Positions 5,651 through 8,744 of a stretch of 8,744 nucleotides of DNA are shown one piece after another (within the stretch, counting starts at the first letter, position 1; the number at the start of each line of letters is the position of its first letter). The position numbers and the translations under genes were made by a program. The notes under the pieces were generated by a model. It searched no databases. It was not told the origin of the DNA and worked only from the letters and a program-made list of their open reading frames with translations. This DNA comes from CAYQAJ01 sp964415245 (GTDB lineage: Bacteria; Planctomycetota; Planctomycetia; Pirellulales; Pirellulaceae): NCBI GenBank assembly GCA_964415245.1, contig CAYQAJ010000224.1, positions 1 to 8,744 of the forward strand, read 5' to 3'.

Positions 5651-6904
5651 CTACGATCCTGCCGCTGCCGGCGCGGGCGCGGGGCTTCGCGCCGGTTCAT
5701 ACAAAGGCGACTCCCTCGCCAGGCGGTCGAGCATGCCTTGCAGCCGCTGGGCCAGCAGCGTCATCAGCGGGTCGACCGCCGCCTTGCGATCCCGCCGCGG
5801 GTCGACATCGACGGCCTCGCCCACCTCGATGATGACGCGATGCTTGCCGAACACGCGCGTCTCGTCGGTTAAATCCTCGTCGAACCGCTCGACCGTCTCC
5901 AACAACCGATCGACCGAGGGATAGCCGGCAATGTAGTCGGGCAGATAACACGAAAGCTGCTGCGCCAGGTAGATGTCGGCCAGTTGCCGCCAGCGGCGTT
6001 GGTACTCGTCGGAAGCGAGCCGCCCTCCGACCATGTCGGGCGTGATCTTCATCCGCAGAGCCTTGACGCGCGGAACGACGGGCTCGTCCTGCCTGCCACC
6101 GAGCCACTCTTCTTCCAGGGGCGAGAGGAGGTGGTCGATGAGCCGATCGAGTCGCTCGGTCATGTCGGCCGACTGCGGCTGGCCGAAGTATTCGACCTCC
6201 TTCAGGCACAACAGGGCGCTGCCCAGCTTGGCGATGCGATCCAACAGCGGCAGGTCTTCCTGCGGCTGCCATGTCAAGCGCTTCTCGAACTCGGCCAGCA
6301 CGGGCGAAACGGCGGTCTGTAGGTCATTGCGAAACAGGTACTTCAGCGCGATGGGATGCATGACCACCTTGGCGCCGGCGTGGTTCTTCGCCCGACGCTT
6401 GGCCGCCGTGCGGGCGATGAAGGCCACGCCGTCTAACAGCGCGTGCAACCGATCGTTGGTGCGGGTGGTGGCTCCCTCGGGGAAAAGGATCAGCGGGCGC
6501 TCGGCCGTGGCCAGTGCCTCGATGGCGGTGTTAATCGCCGTGCGATCGACGCCTTCGCGATTCACGCTGAATCCGCCCATCTTGCGAATGGCCCACGCCG
6601 TGAACTTGTCCTGGTTGAACAGGTGCCAGCTTGCCATGGCATAGACCAAGATCTTGGCTTCCCTTGTCAGCCAGCCCATTACGATGGGATCTTCGGGGCG
6701 GGAGTGATTGGGCGTGAGCAGGATGCCGTGTCCCGCGCTCACCGATTGCCGCAGGCGATCGACGTGCCGGCACTCGTATTCGAAGATGCCGTGTTTGCGC
6801 AAGTACGAGGCGTGCAAATTGAACGTGCGGATGAACCACGGCCACAGCGTGCCGCGATGTGGCGGAATGAACTTGTACGGCTTCTCGATGATGATGTGCT
6901 GCAT
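5651..6904 (-). CDS. PlsC-like 1-acylglycerol-3-phosphate acyltransferase family protein
   Basis: Members transfer acyl chains to glycerophospholipid intermediates at the cytoplasmic membrane. The motifs of the superfamily are present in order: motif I NHSRPED with the HX4D catalytic pair H67/D72, motif II GGFSVNREG (110-118) with the substrate-phosphate arginine R116, motif III FPEG (141-144), and a motif IV-like HPIAL at about 183-187. At 417 residues it is much longer than a typical PlsC (about 240). The extra C-terminal half is mostly helical and ends with a Pro/Ala-rich tail; a GEAVDV segment at 362-367 resembles the late strand of the acyltransferase fold, so a helical insertion of roughly 150 residues may split the domain. 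No clear transmembrane helix is visible. The ATG at 6904 is chosen over a TTG at 6916; neither has a ribosome binding site. The acceptor and acyl donor cannot be told from sequence. Confidence 0.85.
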   Translation of the reverse strand: MQHIIIEKPYKFIPPHRGTLWPWFIRTFNLHASYLRKHGIFEYECRHVDRLRQSVSAGHGILLTPNHSRPEDPIVMGWLTREAKILVYAMASWHLFNQDKFTAWAIRKMGGFSVNREGVDRTAINTAIEALATAERPLILFPEGATTRTNDRLHALLDGVAFIARTAAKRRAKNHAGAKVVMHPIALKYLFRNDLQTAVSPVLAEFEKRLTWQPQEDLPLLDRIAKLGSALLCLKEVEYFGQPQSADMTERLDRLIDHLLSPLEEEWLGGRQDEPVVPRVKALRMKITPDMVGGRLASDEYQRRWRQLADIYLAQQLSCYLPDYIAGYPSVDRLLETVERFDEDLTDETRVFGKHRVIIEVGEAVDVDPRRDRKAAVDPLMTLLAQRLQGMLDRLARESPLYEPARSPAPAPAAAGS

Positions 6905-7047
6905 GGGAATCGGCAACTGCGTGGGAAAAAGCGTCCCAGGCGTTCGGTGCTGCTGCGTGTACCGTCGGAAGCTTACCGACCGGCGGTCTGGGCATCAACG
7001 GGCTCGCGCTCGGCGGTCCTCGCCGGTAAATGGCGTGCATTGCGGCA

Positions 7048-7077
7048 CTTGGCGGGCCTGGCGGCGCCGCCAAGGCC
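7048..7077. repeat. Nested GC-rich palindromes
   Basis: TGGCGGCGCCGCCA (7059-7072) is a perfect 14-bp palindrome, extended by GGCC on each side (7055-7058 and 7074-7077) with one bulged A. An alternative fold pairs CTTGGCGG (7048-7055) with CCGCCAAG (7067-7074). The two folds exclude each other. No T-tract follows on either strand. Confidence 0.45.
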
Positions 7078-7164
7078 GAATCGGCTATAGACCAGCCCGG
7101 CGAGCGTCCGAAAGTGAACAACGGCTCCCCTGCCCTGCTGCCATGGCCATCGTGTCGGCAAGAA

Positions 7165-7186
7165 AACCCGAAGCGTGAGCGAGGGA
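7165..7186. repeat. Dispersed-repeat-like segment
   Basis: The 22-base stretch starting AACCCGAAGCGTGAGCGAGG resembles, from memory, a sequence scattered through intergenic regions of Pirellulales genomes, whose spurious translation gives NPKRERG-type peptides. Only one copy is in this window, so repetition cannot be shown here. Confidence 0.35.
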
Positions 7187-7199
7187 GCCAACGTGAGAG

Positions 7200-7234
7200 G
7201 TCGGAAGTCGGCAGTCGGAAAGCGGAAAGCGGGC
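7200..7234. repeat. Heptamer tandem repeat, five units, abutting the recombinase start
   Basis: The units read GTCGGAA, GTCGGCA, GTCGGAA, AGCGGAA, AGCGGGC, so a 7-bp period is kept for 35 bases and ends one base before the ATG at 7236. Because the array occupies the Shine-Dalgarno position, gain or loss of units would change the sequence just upstream of the gene. The degenerate units argue that it is not recently expanded. Confidence 0.65.
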
Positions 7235-7235
7235 G

Positions 7236-8291
7236 ATGCCACGCCAAAGGACCAAACAAACCGGCCAATGCGGCACCGCCCGCGACTGGCTCGCGGCGTT
7301 CGCCGATTACCTGCGCACCGAGTGCCGATTGGCGGACAACACGGTCGCGGCGTACGGGCGCGATCTGGCACGTCTGGTGGAGTGGCTCGGCGAGACCGGT
7401 GGAAATGGCGGGAAACGTGCCGGTAATGGCCGCCGCGGCAGTCGTCGGAGTGCGTCGGCAGCGAGGAGTCGCGCCGCGACACGATCATCCGCAGCGCGAT
7501 TGGCCGCATCGAAGGTTCCCGCCCACCGCCTGTGCTCGCTCGACATCCGCCAGCTTGCCGACTTCGCGGCATACCTGCACTCGCTGAATCTCGCGCCGGC
7601 GAGCATCGCGCGGCACATTGCCGCGGTGCGGATGTTCCTCCGCTACTTGCAGCTCGAGGGCGTGCTGGAAGACAACCCGGCCGAGCTGTTGGGGAGTCAG
7701 AAGTTGTGGCACCGCGTACCGCACGTGCTGTCGCAACAGATGGTCGACCGGTTCCTGGCTGCTCCCGGCGCCGACGACCCCCTGCCCCGACGCGACCGTG
7801 CCTTGGTCGAGCTGCTTTATGCCACGGGCTGCCGCGCTTCGGAGCTGTCGAACCTGAAGCTGTGCGACGTGCATCTCGACGAAAGTTTCTGCATGTGTCA
7901 GGGCAAGGGGAACAAGCAGCGGCTCGTGCCCTTGGGGCGTCCGGCGGCGGCGGCCGTTCGGGCGTATCTCGAAACGGAGCGCCCGCTTCTCGCCGAACAG
8001 GCGCACTCAAGCCCGCCGTGGCTGCTGCTTTCCCGCCGTGGGCGGCGACTGCGGCGCGAGGCGATCTGGGAGTTGGTCAAGAAGTACGCCGCGCGGGCCG
8101 GTATCAGCGGCACGATCAGCCCACACACGCTGCGCCACAGCTTTGCCACGCACATGCTCACCGGGGGCGCCGACCTCCGACAGGTGCAGGAGATGCTGGG
8201 CCACGCCAGCATTGCCACGACGCAAATCTACACCCACGTCGACCAGAGCCGGCTACGGAAAGTGCACCAGCAGTTCCATCCGCGGGCGTGA
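7236..8291 (+). CDS. xerD: Tyrosine recombinase XerC/XerD with N-domain insertion
   Basis: Site-specific recombinase of the type that resolves chromosome dimers at dif with a partner recombinase. All six expected catalytic positions are visible: R200 (ATGCRASEL), K224 (QGKGNKQRLVPLG), H297 and R300 (SPHTLRHSFATH), H323 (LGHAS) and the nucleophile Y332 (TQIYTHV). The C-terminal end, LRKVHQQFHPRA, is closer to E. coli XerD than XerC. The N-terminal core-binding domain begins normally (AFADYLRTECRLADNTVAAYGRDLARLVEWL, 21-51 in segments) but is interrupted by about 40 extra low-complexity residues (52-92, Gly/Arg/Ser/Ala) before it resumes at CSLDIRQLADF (100). This raises the length to 351 against about 300. 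The ATG at 7236 is preceded by tandem heptamers rather than a clear ribosome binding site. It may be the housekeeping XerD or an element-borne paralogue; no attachment site or cargo is seen, so housekeeping is preferred. Confidence 0.9.
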   Translation: MPRQRTKQTGQCGTARDWLAAFADYLRTECRLADNTVAAYGRDLARLVEWLGETGGNGGKRAGNGRRGSRRSASAARSRAATRSSAARLAASKVPAHRLCSLDIRQLADFAAYLHSLNLAPASIARHIAAVRMFLRYLQLEGVLEDNPAELLGSQKLWHRVPHVLSQQMVDRFLAAPGADDPLPRRDRALVELLYATGCRASELSNLKLCDVHLDESFCMCQGKGNKQRLVPLGRPAAAAVRAYLETERPLLAEQAHSSPPWLLLSRRGRRLRREAIWELVKKYAARAGISGTISPHTLRHSFATHMLTGGADLRQVQEMLGHASIATTQIYTHVDQSRLRKVHQQFHPRA

Positions 8292-8302
8292 GAGGCGGCA
8301 AA

Positions 8303-8330
8303 TGCAGAGTGCAGAGTGCAGAGTGCGAAG
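8303..8330. repeat. Heptamer tandem repeat after the recombinase gene
   Basis: TGCAGAG is repeated exactly three times (8303-8323), followed by a diverged fourth unit TGCGAAG (8324-8330). It fills most of the 43-base gap between the convergent stop codons of the recombinase and the ExbD/TolR gene. Confidence 0.75.
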
Positions 8331-8334
8331 CAAA

Positions 8335-8744
8335 TCAGCCGTTCGGTTCGGCCGTCTGCTTGAACCGGATCTTCTCGACGAGCGTCACCGGCTTGCCGTC
8401 GTCGCCGATGTAGCCCGATACGGCGGTCACGGCCCGAACGGTCTCTTCATAGCGGAGATGGTAGTCGCAGTCGAACTCGACCTCGGCTGACTCTCGCATT
8501 TCGGCGTCGGTGCCAAGCATGCCGACGATGTGGTTGCGCAGCGCCTCATAGCTCGTAAACCGCGTGTCGTTGAGCGAGATAGCGGCGACGTCTCCTCGCG
8601 CGTTCGCCTCCAGGCGGACGACCATCGGGAGCATGATCGGCTGCACCGTGGGATTCGCGGCCCTCGGCATTTTGATGTTGAAGTCCCCCTCCATCGATAC
8701 GATGCGAAAGGTGAGGAGGAAGAAGATCAGGAGCTGAAAGACGA
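8335..8744 (-). CDS. ExbD/TolR-family biopolymer transport protein, partial
   Basis: ExbD/TolR proteins pair with ExbB/TolQ-type channels to turn the proton gradient into work on the outer membrane (TonB-dependent uptake or Tol-Pal). The gene is cut by the window edge: its 5' end, with the cytoplasmic N-terminus and the start of the membrane helix, lies beyond 8744. Translation of the last bases gives VFQLLIFFLLTFRIVSMEGDF, the end of the single N-terminal helix and the following EGDFNIKMPRA segment typical of the family; the conserved Asp of the helix would lie one or two codons outside. A periplasmic domain of about 115 residues follows and ends TAEPNG. The methionine at 8694 lies after the membrane helix and is not the real start. 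Partner genes would be expected upstream, beyond 8744. Its stop faces that of the recombinase across 43 bases. Confidence 0.88.
   Translation of the reverse strand, partial: VFQLLIFFLLTFRIVSMEGDFNIKMPRAANPTVQPIMLPMVVRLEANARGDVAAISLNDTRFTSYEALRNHIVGMLGTDAEMRESAEVEFDCDYHLRYEETVRAVTAVSGYIGDDGKPVTLVEKIRFKQTAEPNG

Larger units (their letters stand above)
6905..7235. other. Divergent intergenic region between acyltransferase and recombinase genes
   Basis: These 331 bases separate two divergent genes and should hold both promoters. I see no convincing sigma-70 pair; TATAGA at 7086-7091 lacks a -35 partner. They contain nested GC-rich palindromes (7048-7077), a dispersed-repeat-like segment (7165-7186) and heptamer tandem units (7200-7234). 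An open frame crosses the repeats but has no homology-like features. Confidence 0.6.

Noticed and set aside
7030..7587. Plus-strand frame of 185 residues with NPKRERGSQRER-like peptide
   Set aside because: It translates intergenic repeats and then overlaps the recombinase in another frame; this peptide pattern looks like a repeat artefact.
6973..8010. 345-residue minus-strand frame across the divergent spacer and recombinase gene
   Set aside because: It overlaps the recombinase, is Arg/Pro-rich and has no domain; the plus strand carries the catalytic motifs.
8335..8694. ExbD/TolR gene starting at the methionine at 8694
   Set aside because: The frame continues to the window edge and encodes the family's membrane helix upstream of that methionine, so the gene is partial.

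Overview
The window looks like ordinary chromosome from a high-GC bacterium, most likely a planctomycete of the Pirellulales type. The guess rests on the strong G+C bias, mostly weak or absent Shine-Dalgarno sequences, the gene mix (prfA-prmC, a YhaM-like OB/HD protein, a long PlsC-like acyltransferase, ExbD/TolR) and heptamer-type intergenic repeats I associate with that group. It was not tested by any search.

Layout. (1) 182-2301, + strand: prfA (release factor 1) and prmC, the methyltransferase that modifies the GGQ glutamine of release factors, form a translation-termination pair. (2) 2338-3738, - strand: a membrane-anchored GGDEF protein whose active-site signature is degenerate (GGGSF) while an RxxD inhibitory-site motif remains. 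(3) 3739-4119: about 380 bases without a gene but unusually rich in DNA/RNA structure, namely a palindrome plus 14-pair hairpin, a 90-bp REP/MITE-like inverted repeat carrying two GGGACTGTCC motifs, and a perfect 10-bp stem-loop. (4) 4120-6904, - strand: a PlsC-like acyltransferase, then a YhaM-like 3'-5' exoribonuclease candidate, then a small conserved-looking protein of unknown function with an excellent ribosome binding site. (5) 6905-7235: a divergent spacer of about 330 bases with nested palindromes, a dispersed-repeat-like segment and five 7-bp units running up to the next start codon. (6) 7236-8291, + strand: a XerC/XerD-type tyrosine recombinase with all catalytic residues and a Gly/Arg/Ser/Ala-rich insertion in its N-terminal DNA-binding domain. 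(7) 8335-8744, - strand: the C-terminal part of an ExbD/TolR protein, cut by the window edge.

Apart from prfA-prmC, the genes do not form an obvious pathway. I see no CRISPR array, toxin-antitoxin pair, defence island, tRNA or rRNA, transposase or prophage. The most unusual material is the structured non-coding DNA at 3790-4066, the heptamer tandem repeats on both sides of the recombinase gene, the recombinase insertion and the degenerate GGDEF protein. None of these is a convincing new system; they are leads.
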